This document shows positions 23,448 to 33,884 of a stretch of 64,000 bases of DNA, in pieces. The notes under the pieces were generated by a model that saw nothing but the letters and a program-made list of their open reading frames with translations, was not told where the DNA came from and did not search any database. The stretch is from assembly GCA_021234155.1 (NCBI GenBank), contig JAJEKV010000044.1, positions 9,582,777-9,646,776 on the forward strand, read 5' to 3'. Within the stretch, counting starts at the first letter, position 1; every line of letters begins with the position of its first letter. The DNA is from Isoetes taiwanensis. Lineage: Eukaryota; Streptophyta; Lycopodiopsida; Isoetales; Isoetaceae. The translations under genes were made by a program, and so were the position numbers.

Positions 23448-23867
23448 TGCTACCTTCTTTGCATACAATTTACGCCTCGATCTCTCTTCCCTTCTTTGAT
23501 CAATGGCTCAGAATTGAACGGGGAGAGGAATTGGGTTTCATCTATCCCGTTTACGTGTATTGCAAAATTGGTGAGGGCAAATTGTTGAATTTCGGTTCGG
23601 GCAATTCTTGGAAACAATTAGTCCCTCCATTTTGCTTGAATTCAAGATGGGTTAGCCCGCCATCCGGAATATGGCGGGCTCTGTGCATTCATGTTTACGC
23701 ACCAAACATGTTCATGATTCTTTCTCGGCATTTCATTTTGGCCCATACTACATGTCAATACTTCAATCACACATGTCGTGTTTAAAACACACCGATTTTA
23801 AGCACTTGTAAGCGGCGTCCGGACGGTGATTTCTGCTACCCAGTACCGATTTTGCACCCTGTTACCA

Positions 23868-24185
23868 ATTCTTGGCCAAGAGGACTTGTAGATTCCCTGG
23901 TCTGTTCACAGAGAGTTCCCTGGCCAACTGGAGTTACAGTTGGGCTTATAGGTCTACTACTATGAAGAGTCAGTTACCTGGTCTTTTGGAGCTACAGACC
24001 TTTGATTACTTTCAGTTCCTTGATCCTTTGGGTCAGTTGTCTTGGGTTCCTGGCCAAAAGGGCTTATAGGTCCCCTGATCTGTTTACAAAACGTTCCCTG
24101 GCCAGCTGGATCCAACTGACCAACTGGACTTATAGGTCTACTTTTGTGAATAAATTCAGTTTCCTGGCCTTTTGGGACAATGCAA
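23868..24185. repeat. diverged tandem repeat, about 180 bp spacing
   Basis: Two related blocks start at about 23,868 and 24,048. Each contains in order TT-TTGGCCAA-AGG-CTT, a TC-CTG-TCTGTT core, GTTCCCTGGCCA-CTGG, TTATAGGTCTACT and a TTTTGG end. Short motifs such as CCTGGCC and CTTATAGGTC recur several times. It sits between the candidate element's right end and the LINE ORF1 fragment. Confidence 0.65.
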
Positions 24186-24197
24186 TCAATTCCCTGA

Positions 24198-25310
24198 TCA
24201 TTTAGGTGGTGAGGGCTCCGGTTGAGTCGGAATCTTTAAAAGGCGGTGAGTTGCGACCACCTCTCCATCTTCAGTGATATCCAGAGTGGTGTTTATGCTC
24301 AAACTCCCTATGTCTTTGGAAAATAGCTCCAAAATAGGGAGTGGGGAGTCATTGGCACAATCAATTTGGGATACCAAAGGGGAACCCCTTGGCGAGCTGG
24401 GCTCCCCTTTCTCTTTGTATTCTGTCGATTCCTCAGAGGATGAATAGTTTAATCCTGGTGTCAAAGGTTCTCTTATCATGAGGGCCACAGAAGTTTTGTC
24501 ACCCATGACTTCCTTGCCTTTAGCTGTTGGATTATTTAACACCTTCACCTTAGAGGAGTCCTCCCTGAACTGAACTTTTTTCTTCCACTCCGTCTTTAAT
24601 TTCTTTTCCATACTTTTTCCAGATGCTATTTTTGCTTTTTCTTTCTCCTTCTCTTCTCTGATTCTTTGCCTTCTCCTTCTTCTTTTTTCACTGCCATTTT
24701 TATTCTGTCTCTCCATTCTTCCCTTATTTGGAGTGATCCAGATTTCTTCTTTCTGTTTTCCAGCATCCAGGTCTTTAGGCAAGGTCCCTCCCGGGCACCA
24801 TTGCATACCCTCCCTCCATGCAATCTTAAGCCACAAGCTGAGCATGGCTGGGGTAACCCCTGCCATGCTAGTTTCAATGTTTTGGGATTACCAAAGTAAT
24901 CCACAAAGTTAATAGCATCCGGGACCGGTTTAAGGAGATCAATCTGTGCCCATACCTTCGGGGCCTTATCCTGAGCAATTTCCCAGCTTATAATATTCCC
25001 TGTTTGCTGGAAGAGAGTTATCAGGGACTGTTCATTCCAATACATGGGGTTTAGTCCCTGTAAGGAAATCCAGGCCGGGTGAAAAAGTTCCGAAAAGTTT
25101 TGGGGATCAAAGGATGGGTACCATTTTTGGAAAAAAAATTGAGTATTGGCCTTGGATACGGTTCCCTGTTTAAGGAGGAGAGTGGCTGTTTGACTGTTTC
25201 CACACTCAATCATAAAAAATGGGAAATCTATCCAATATATGCTATTGATAGTGACCCCCTGTTCCATCCTCTCAATTTCCCCTTTAATATACTGTAATCT
25301 GACCCCTTCA
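24198..25310 (-). pseudogene. LINE ORF1 nucleic-acid-binding protein
   Basis: Two overlapping minus-strand frames (24,626-25,267 and 24,198-24,866) form one ORF1-like protein. The N-terminal part has WISLQGLNPMYWNEQSLI, then KVWAQIDLLKPVPDAINF, typical of the DUF4283-like RNA-binding region of plant LINE ORF1. A zinc-knuckle-like CSACGLRLHGGRVC follows, then a long lysine/glutamate-rich tail ending at a TAA at 24,198. One frameshift near 24,650-24,860 breaks it and the N-terminus is incomplete. It has the same strand as the LINE at 9.3-14.4 kb and could be its separated upstream part. Confidence 0.75.
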
Positions 25311-25360
25311 TGACAGAGACAACAGTTCCAGTCAAGATACCAGTTTTTTTTTTTCTTTTT

Positions 25361-25936
25361 TTAAAGTGTGACGTGGTAGAAAAAATGGGACAAGACTACG
25401 TATTGGTGAGCACACATAGGCTCATAGTAGTTTTATCTTGATTGTTACAAGCTAGCATACACAATCCTTTTAAATCAAAAGAGTTTTATGATAATCCAAT
25501 ATGACAATGACAATCTCATATGCTAAAAAAGGGTTGCATCTGTTTTAGATAATGTCCTTATGAGCGTCCTTATATGTTTTAATATGACAGTCCCATATGA
25601 CAGTCCCACATGCTAAAAGAGGTTGTATATGTTCGTCATTGTATTGGTTGGAGGACCATACTTTATGGAGATAAGTCCTTTTAAAGCCATATATCCTTAT
25701 ATGACACTCCTTACATGTTTGAATATGACATTACTATATGACAGTCTCACATGCTACAAAACGGTTGCATCATACTTTAAGGAGACAAGTCCTTTTAAAG
25801 CCACGTATTGGCAAGCATACATCTTGGAGCTAAATTAAAGTTTGATGTGGTAAGGAAAAATGACAAGGCCACAGATTAGCGAGCATACATAGGGTTGTAG
25901 TAATCTTAGCCATGATTGTTACAATGCAACATACAC
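25361..25936. repeat. diverged direct repeats, about 100 bp, with internal ATGACAGTC copies
   Basis: The block at 25,361-25,465 (AAAGTGTGACGTGGTA ... GATTGTTACAAGCTAGCATACAC) is repeated at 25,836-25,936 (AAAGTTTGATGTGGTA ... GATTGTTACAATGCAACATACAC). Between them, ATATGACAGTC(C/T)CA(C/T)ATGCTA occurs three or four times, and GTCCTTTTAAAGCCA occurs twice. This is an old multi-copy local array. Confidence 0.65.
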
Positions 25937-26079
25937 CTTGACCTTTGTATTGGTGCTGGTTTTGGTGATAAATGAATCTCCATCCATCTTCTGTCCAAGT
26001 GGAGCTATAATTGCTCAAGCACCACCTTTTCCGGGGAAGTGAATCTTATCATGATGATTAGACATTTAGAACCATAATT

Positions 26080-27352
26080 TACTGCCTTGCAGATTGTTAG
26101 ACAACATTTAATCGATGCTCTATGCTTCACGACATTTTCACTTTTCTTTGTGACAGTAACATTTTCACTCTTTTCTATATTGAAACGCAGTTTGAAGATT
26201 GGGGCTCAATGCCGACGGATGATATGGTACAAGAAATATTGGATAAAGGAGGGTATACAGTTTTTAAAAAGAAAATGGTAGCAAAAGGCTTCGTCTCCAA
26301 AAATGTTAGTTATCTTGAGTAGGAATTTTACATTTAGAAATCATATGATGCATGTGCTTCTTTTGCTCATTTGATGGTTTTTTTCATATTGCTTGAGACA
26401 AGCTACAGGCTCATAATCAAGGTTCTTTGTATATGCTTGAGCTCTAGCATACATATAGTATATGCTGTTACTCCTCTGTATTGTCGTATCACTTTTTGCA
26501 ATCCAAGTAGAAAGCTCAATAGTCCCTGACCATTCCTTTCTTAAATTGGCACATGTTAGAATGCCTGAAGTTGTTGCTATTATTTTCTAAGAACTTTTTT
26601 GCACATGCAGAAGTTATGAACAACAATCCAGAATATCACGTGACATGTTTTTAAATTATAGCTCTAGACTGAGAACTCATTATTTGTTTCAATGGGCAAC
26701 AATTTTGATGCGAGGTTGAAGTTGAAATATTGGAGCTGCATCATTGATATCCTTGGCTAGGTTAGATAGTTAATCTCACTACATCTTTCGTTGGCTACTC
26801 GTTAAAAGTAGATAACTGCAGCAGATGTTGTCTCAAGGATAGTATTCCCTAATAGCCATGCTGCAATATTCTCAACATTGAGATTATGCATTATGCACAC
26901 AACTCAAACATTGGTCAATAAGCTTGCAAGAGAAGGATGATTGTTAGAAAGCCATTGCTCCAGTTATATACCTATAAATTGCACTCCTCTTTGTAGCAAC
27001 TTTGGATTGCAATTACTTAAGTATTACTGTTACGATGTCTTATATTGAGCACATTACAGTAAAACCATTAAAAGTGAGAAAAGTAGGACCTCTGCAGTCC
27101 TCTATAAAACTGGAATATTACATGTTTCTGAAATTGTTCTATTTCTTTTAATTTCGGTATAAAGCTCTTGATTATGTAAAGTTGAAAAAGCCCAGGGATA
27201 ATTTAAAACTAAATAAAAAAAAAGGGAAGAAAATTGAGACTGTAAGTGCACATTTTAGTTGATGTACAATTATCTTATTCTAAACCTTTATTTCTTAATA
27301 TCTGCAGAATGTTTATCATGTTGATAGTGAGTCTGATAAGGAAAAAATAAAA

Positions 27353-27428
<76 letters not shown>

Positions 27429-27429
27429 T

Positions 27430-27525
<96 letters not shown>

Positions 27526-27690
27526 ATTAGTCATCGTATTTATGTGTAACATTGGGTTTTGATACGTCTAATTGGCATTTATAATAATGGCCCAATGGAG
27601 AATGCAGTGGAGAGAAGAATGGTGAAGACAACTTTGGAGATACGCAACATGAAGAGGACAAAGGAAATAGAGGTGATTAATATAACATTT
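26080..27690 (+). other. exon-like pieces of an unrecognised gene
   Basis: Three short plus-strand pieces follow pyrimidine-rich AG acceptor-like sites. Near 26,192-26,320 the piece reads FEDWGSMPTDDMVQEILDK and ends KNVSYLE-stop. At 27,308-27,353 it reads NVYHVDSESDKEK then stop. At 27,585-27,672 it reads NGPMENAVERRMVK and so on, before a GTGATT donor-like site. The composition looks protein-like but I recognise no domain. The AGT microsatellite directly follows the second piece. These may be remnants of one gene or chance frames. Confidence 0.28.
27352..27524. repeat. AGT/ACT trinucleotide microsatellite
   Basis: About 57 consecutive TAG/GTA units over 173 bp with a single visible interruption (TTG at about 27,428). 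The length and purity suggest recent expansion and likely length polymorphism. A poly-Tyr frame on the minus strand is only its translation. Confidence 0.97.
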
Positions 27691-27829
27691 CTCTATAAAT
27701 TTTTAAGCCTTATTTCTTTTAGGAATAAATGTTTGTTAAACTTTATCCTTTAGATAAATAAAGCATTCAACTTTCTCTACCAATTTATTTCCTTGCAAAA
27801 AAAAAAATAATAATTAAATTATTACAAAT

Positions 27830-28161
27830 AAGAGAGACCCATTAGAAAATTATGTTGATTGTAAAATGTGTTTTTTGTCATAAAATTTGTTATTTCTTTT
27901 GTCACTATGGTAAAAAGCGTACTTTGATACAAGTCTTAGACTCCAGGTTGATATAAGATTTGGCTCACTATTGATGCAAATTTGAAACATTTTAGTCATA
28001 AAATTTGTTGCCTATTATTTTTCCGGTTGACACATTTGAATCATAACATTTGCTGCAAATTACTTTCCTATTGGGGACAAAATACAGAGTTTAAAAGGTT
28101 CCATTTGTGTCCATAATTTTGATGTTATACTTGACATTATGAGTACCTTTTTCTTGTAGTG
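27830..28161. mobile_element. CACTA-like transposon terminus
   Basis: The segment ends with GAGTACCTTTTTCTTGTAGTG at 28,141-28,161. The reverse complement begins CACTACAAGAAAAAGG, the usual start of plant CACTA (En/Spm) terminal repeats. Subterminal copies of GTCATAAAATTTGTT occur at about 27,877 and 27,994, with a variant near 28,042, as expected for CACTA subterminal repeats. I did not find the matching opposite end in the window, so this is a terminal fragment. Confidence 0.5.
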
Positions 28162-29864
28162 ATAGGAGTTAGTGGCATCGGCCATATATCTAATCTCATA
28201 TTGGACCCCAAGATCTAAGGCTTGAATTTTAGCCTAGATCTAGGGTTAATGAGATGTATTTTAGGTTTATAACATTGTCCTACTATTTAGAGAGACCATT
28301 TGTTTGCTTGTTTTAGATTTTCTGCTCATATTTCGGAGCATCTCATTTTGGAGCATCAGTTTCTTGCTCTTGAAGTTCTCTTCCACCTTTTTTTGTTGAT
28401 CCACATGCATTAGAGGCAGCTTTGTAGCATTCTCGACAGTCATGAGCTACTACTGCAAGGTGGATGCCAAAAATCCAATACTAACACTTAAATTTAGCAT
28501 TAGGTGATAAGCTCACCCTCCTTTGGAGCTATGATTGGAATTTTTTCTTTTTTTAGTTTTGATGTTGAGCATCTAGGCAACCTTGAAACATTAAGCGAAT
28601 TCACATATTGTTATTCCAAAATGAATATCAAATAACAACTTAACAATAAGTACTATGGTTCTTAACTCTTATTTATTAACAAAAACTGGGATTTAATTAT
28701 TTGATCTAGGTGGTAGACTAAACTCTACTTGAAAGCTAAATTTGAAATATCTAGGCTATTGAAATATCTAGGCCAATTTCTCTTGCAGATATGGGTATTG
28801 TATTTATTTAAAGGGTGGTACTTTATGTGCATATATCATACATAATATATAACATAGATGTATAAAACATAATAAATGACGAATACGATATATATAATAT
28901 ATGACACATGACATTGTGCATGTGGCATATAATATGATATATGTCACATGACACATATAAATGTGACATAAATTTGTGACCACATAATATACAATACATA
29001 ACTGACACATGACACATGGCATAACATTTTGGGTTGACATCTGATTATAGAACATATTAAATATAGCTTATGTCTGTGTCATAGAACTTTTGATCTATAG
29101 ATATACGACACATATGACATATAAGACATGACATAAGATTTGATGCGAATGAACTATATTCTCCTATTAGAGGGATCGATTATAGGAATAGGCTAGCCGA
29201 ACACTTTAACAGAGTATTTTGCTAGTTGAATGCCTTGATTTTTAATTTTTTTTCCCTTTTTTTGTCATAGCATAATGTCAAAGTAGAGGTTAAACTAAAA
29301 AACATAATTAAAGCCAACAGAATATTACCTTGTGGATATTTTGGACATGCATCTTATCACACCCAAGGCGCTAAAACATGCACTTTGTTGACTCTCATAA
29401 ACGACCGATAAGGATGCGTGGATTTCAGGCCTAGAATCCATGGATTATGGGCCTAGAATTCATTAGACTTTTTAGATATTTTTGAAGTTGGACTCCAAAG
29501 AATTGCATGCATGCTACATGCAATATTTGCATGACTTTTTGGCTCCATAAAGGGTAAATGACATGAATTTTTGGAACTTCAAACAAGATCGGATCCATGC
29601 AAGAAAGAGCATAAGGAGTAGGGCTTTATAAAAGGTATGTTCTTCCTTTTGAGTCCTCAATTTGATCCAGCAACTCTTCTCAGCGCCTTCTCTTGATGCA
29701 ATAGCTTTTCTCATCATTTCCCTTGATCCAAGTGGTTAGCTTCTAATTGCGTGAATTCTAGTCCAAATTGCATGGATTCGATTCGAAGAATCCTATTAGA
29801 AGATAAACTTCTTTGCATAAGCATGCTACACTCTACCATAAAAAAGTATTATTAAGGGGGTATA
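28162..29864. other. no gene; short-motif repeat region
   Basis: No coding region is recognised. Between about 28,830 and 29,130 the sequence is built from repeated and inverted short words (GACACATGAC, TGACATA, ATATATG), a simple-sequence-like block. The rest is AT-rich unique-looking DNA up to the gypsy LTR. Confidence 0.5.
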
Positions 29865-30440
29865 TGTTAGTCCTGTGCCTCCTGGTACAGGACTATTCAT
29901 GCATACGACATGCACGGTCAAGCTCAAGGATCCTCGCCGACCCACGGGTCGACATCCAAGGCTCCCAAGACCAAGCGGCAGCCACGCATCAAAGCCCGGC
30001 TCGTCAACAAGAGGCGCCGCTCGGACAAGTGGCGGCCCGTCCCGCCACGCGTCGGCGTCAGCGTGATTCTAGGCACTTCAAGAGGCACCGCCAACATTCC
30101 TCGCAAATCGGGCCTCCTTCCGAGAGTCGGCACCGAATCGATCGGAGTGTCTATATTGGGCCCAAGGCCATTGTACTATATATATGAGTAGAGTTAGCAC
30201 ATAAGTTTTTAGATGAGTTTTGAGTCTTGTCTCCTTGAGTTTTCTCTCTATTGGCGAGCTCATGTATTTTCATCATTGATATCAAAGGAAGCTTATCATC
30301 CTTCTCTCATTTGTTCTGTTTCCTTCTTTTCTTCTCTTCTTGCAAATCCCGCGTGACATAGTCCCCCTCGACTCTCTGTTAGATCCACGGGTCCTCACGG
30401 AGAGGTGTCTTCCGGGAGTTCCCCAACCCGACCCCAAACA
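29865..30440 (+). repeat. gypsy element 5' LTR
   Basis: It starts TGTTAGTCCTGTGCC and ends CCCCAAACA, giving TG...CA ends over 576 bp. It aligns along its length with 40,361-40,950. It contains the promoter at about 30,172 and the ATATCAAAGGAAGCTTATC block near 30,280 seen in all three LTRs. Divergence from the 3' LTR is roughly 10-15 percent by eye, so the insertion is old. Confidence 0.85.
30170..30190 (+). promoter_or_regulatory. LTR TATA box
   Basis: GTACTATATATATGAGTAGAG. The same sequence occurs in the 3' LTR near 40,673 and, inverted, in the other copy near 49,976. Confidence 0.7.
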
Positions 30441-30481
30441 CTTGTCACCGCTGCCGGGCGATTTTATCCTACTTTCTTACG

Positions 30482-32110
30482 TGTCGCCATGTTCTGCGTC
30501 CGTAATTTCACGCCCGGAAGAACTCCTTTCTCGAGCGGCCTCTGGCTTGGAGCGCCATCAGCGTCGGGAAACTATTCGCGACATGTATGGATCTGCTTAT
30601 GACATAGAGGGAGGCCATCTTCGGTCTAGGCCTCGATCGCCACCCACCCCCTTGTGTCGGTCTCGTCCCGGTTCCGCCCCAAAGCGTGCAAACATTGCTC
30701 ACAACCTCGGTCTCCTCATCACTATCGGGGAGCCTTATCGAGGCTCAACCTTCTCAACCGTACTTTCACACCCCTCGAACATGCCTACATCCATCATTCT
30801 TCGGCCATACGCCTCTTCCTTCAAGAACCATCATCTCCCCCGTGGCAACGGCTATCCACATGTCTCCTTTTGCTGCCTACCGGAATATCCTTTCCCCTCA
30901 CGTTTCCCCATTGCTCTTCCTGTTTACAACCTTTACGGATCTCAAAACCAATGCTCCGGCTGCCGGTTTCTCAACCCAGCCACCCCCTTCATCGTGGTCC
31001 GGCTCGTGCACAATGCCACATCCACCTCAACCTCAATATCCTCACTTTATCTGCCTTTCTACATCCAAAGACTTTCACATCTACCTTTCGGACTCAAACC
31101 GACTTATCCCACCTTTGGCAACACGAAGGCAAACCGTTAGACCAAAGTGCTTTCGGGCCCACATGGAAGAATTTGAGGCTCTAGGCTGTCCTAAATGGTC
31201 ATGCGCAACCTCAACCGAAATTCCACATCTTTTCCACCACCCTCGCATTGGCTCTCCTCATCAATGGCTCATGTCCAACAAAAGCCATTGGAAACAAGAC
31301 TGGTCGAAATGCGAACCTTTGCTTTTACGTCTCATTATGGGACCACGGATGATGATCAACTTCATCTCAAGCAACTCAATGAACTTCAACAAGAGCCCAC
31401 AGAGTTCCGCCTCGGGATTTTATGGGATCGACTTCACATTACGCTAAGTAAGCTCAAGGAGTACCCTACAATGAGCCAGTTTTTGGTCGGTTTCTCCAAG
31501 GACTTCCTCCCGCTATTCGACTCATGACGGAATACTGCGTCCCCAAACTTTGGAGGCGGTATCGACCTTGTCAATCACTCCGTCAATGTTTCCTCCCGAG
31601 GCGTGGCTCTTCAAGAGCTCTCCCTGCTCATTCCACTCCGTCATGGTTCCACAAACGGCCGCTCAGCCTCAACACGCTAATCCACCGGTAGATCAAATCA
31701 CGGTGCCATATTTGCAAATACCAAGGCCATTTGGCCAATGAGTGCAACTCCACCAATGGCCCGCCTCATTGCAAGCGATGCAACATGTGCAATCATGCCG
31801 CGGAAGAGTGCACTCGCACTCATCCCACACCGCCTCACAAACAAAATGGTTTATCAAGTGCAAACCACACCTCGAACAATCGCACTATCGCCAGCCACCT
31901 CTTGAGTCAGCCCACGCAACTCTATCAACAACGGGACCAACCACGGGGATCCAACCAACGCCCTCCTTTTTGATCCTTCTAAAGCTCGGTGTTATCACCG
32001 CCAAGAATGGGGTCATACCACCACGGCGTGTCCTCAACTTCCACAAGTTCGTGCAATGTCCCGGCACAAATCGACCACATCGGTCCGCCTCACGGCTTAC
32101 CAACTCGGCT
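30482..32110 (+). pseudogene. gypsy gag with zinc knuckles
   Basis: Frames covering 30,482-31,530 contain blocks such as QLNELQQEPTEFRLGILWDR followed by MSQFLVGFSKDFLPL. These have the gag capsid-like pattern and recur, inverted and broken, in copy 2. CX2CX4HX4C knuckles follow: CHICKYQGHLANEC at about 31,708-31,749 and CKRCNMCNHAAEEC just after it. A third, CYHRQEWGHTTTAC near 31,989-32,030, has Arg in place of its second Cys. Frame changes separate the blocks. Confidence 0.75.
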
Positions 32111-32339
32111 CGCTAATGGTAAACAAGGCCCGACCGGTTCTTAAGAAGCCACCAAGAGCCCTCGAATCACGCTATCAACCAGCTCCAACAAATCAACCTC
32201 ACCGGATCAACAAGCCCAAGAGGAAATTTTTCGTGCACTTAATCCTCCTGTCCACCACAAATTGGGTTGGTTTAGTTTCACGCCGGACCAAGGCATCACG
32301 CCCCTTGACTATTATTCAAGGGCACGCAACCCGCCTTTG

Positions 32340-33300
32340 CAGCTGACACCATTCCTCATGAGGACGAAAAAGGTTCACTTTGCACCCCGACTTGGAAAAG
32401 CTCATGCCACATGTCATGCCCAAAGTTCGCCAAAGCATTTTGAACCTCATGCAAAGGCTGGAAGGCCGCACATTGGCAAATGTTCATGCCACCACTAGAG
32501 CTCAACAAAGACAAGATACCCCTTCAACATCTCAACCTCCACGCCTCGGACATATCCCAATATTGCAGCCGAGGTTGACTTACTCAAAAAAGTTGCCGCT
32601 TCCCGCCACGCACTCCGCACTGGAACCAGCAGATCCTTTTTCTCATGTCCCTCTCGAACTCCAAGAGGAGCTCGCCAAGATCAAAATTCCTTTAAGCTTG
32701 GCAACCATTTTAAAACTCGTCCCGCTCTCAAGGACCGGTTACCACTCCCAACTGCTTTTTAGTTGGGGCCGTGGCCTTCTCTACACCCACGGTCCATGCC
32801 ACGGTGGGAAATCAACCAAGTCAACCATGTTCAAATCGATGGAGGTAGTCGTCAATCTCATCATCACGGATAAACTCCTGAAAACAAATGGGCATCACAC
32901 AACTCTTTTCGCGCCCCATATGACATCAAATTGGCTAATGGCCATATCACGAGACCTCAAGGCGCACACCTATTCTTCACATCAACATTGGTGATCTCCG
33001 CTTCCCCATGGAATTTGGAGTTTGGAAAGCTGGTGAAGATCCGTGACTATGAAATGCCGGTAGGCGACCTTTTCTCCGCCGGGCAAAGAGTATCCATTCT
33101 CGGGCCACGGACCCGCTTAGTCATCACCGATGGTCATCTCAATGCCACCATGGACTTGCAAACAGGCAGGGATCATTTCGCGACAATGCGAACCCTCTCT
33201 CGCATAATACGATTCTCAAGAAACTTCAGAATATTTATCAAGTTCGTGCTCCACCGCGAAGTGCGCCTCCGTCATCCTACCCCAATATGCTGATCCTTGG
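32340..33300 (+). pseudogene. gypsy aspartic protease region
   Basis: Around 32,830-33,180 the frames together read VQIDGGS, then a CIK-like spacer, KLANGHI, HINIGDLRFPMEFGVL and EDRDYEM-VG. This is the order of a plant gypsy protease (active site DSG, strand ending in LADG, then VGDL-FPVDF and ED-D-LLGRPFL). The active site reads DGG rather than DSG or DTG. Frameshifts separate nearly every block. Confidence 0.6.
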
Positions 33301-33884
33301 GGAGAAATGACTCTTGATCGGGACAAGGCCGCATGCTTTGCTTGACCCCTACCCCGCTCCTTGCAATGTCGAATCCAACGCGTTGATCATTTTTCGATGC
33401 TTTGCACCTCCCCGCAACTCCCGCTGATGTACACGCCGCCATGAAGCAACCTGGCTGGATGAAACCGAAAGCAACCCCTCTTTTTCACCACGCAAAGTGC
33501 CACGCGATCCGGTTATGCTCCAACCTCCTGCGCACATTGTCCAGATATCGAAGTCATACCCCATATTCGGACTCGTCGAAATTGTGGACGTCGGCAACAA
33601 TCAACCTCGTCCGCATTGCCGCCAATCTTCCGGCTCCTTATCGCATCGGGGCCGTCAAGCTGTTCAAAAATTCAAACACATTTTCGCCTTGAGTTACAAA
33701 GATCTTTGGGGAATCAACAAAAGCTTGGGGAACTCACCATTCCTACCAAATCGATGCACGCGACCCGAGGTAGCAACGACAATCTGCAAAGCTCAACCCT
33801 AATTACCGCGGATCGCGCCAAGGCGAAATTGACAAACTCCTTTGGCCGCAGTTTGATCTATGAGGTCAAACATTCCTTTAATGG

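Larger units (their letters stand above)
14416..23859. mobile_element. candidate 9.4-kb inverted-terminal element carrying gene remnants
   Basis: The left end at 14,416 reads GGGTGTAAAATCGCTAGTGG, and the reverse complement of the right end at 23,859 reads GGGTGCAAAATCGGTACTGG. Further in, both arms carry a GG-CGCCGCTT block followed by GCTTA/TAAGC-type sequence (14,449-14,475 and 23,795-23,821). The arms are about 70 bp and imperfect. Flanking bases TATT and TGTT differ at one position, so no clean target duplication is visible. The outside on both sides is minus-strand LINE sequence, consistent with insertion into a LINE. Superfamily not established. Confidence 0.4.

Noticed and set aside
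25345-25362. T-rich run as the A tail of another minus-strand LINE
   Set aside because: The run is mixed with C, and the sequence beside it is the N-terminal side of ORF1 rather than a LINE 3' end.
27316-27552. Minus-strand frame encoding a long run of tyrosine
   Set aside because: It is only the translation of the AGT microsatellite.
29813-30263. Several 60-124 codon frames in the gypsy LTR
   Set aside because: They lie wholly within the LTR, on both strands, and are not open in the other LTR copies.
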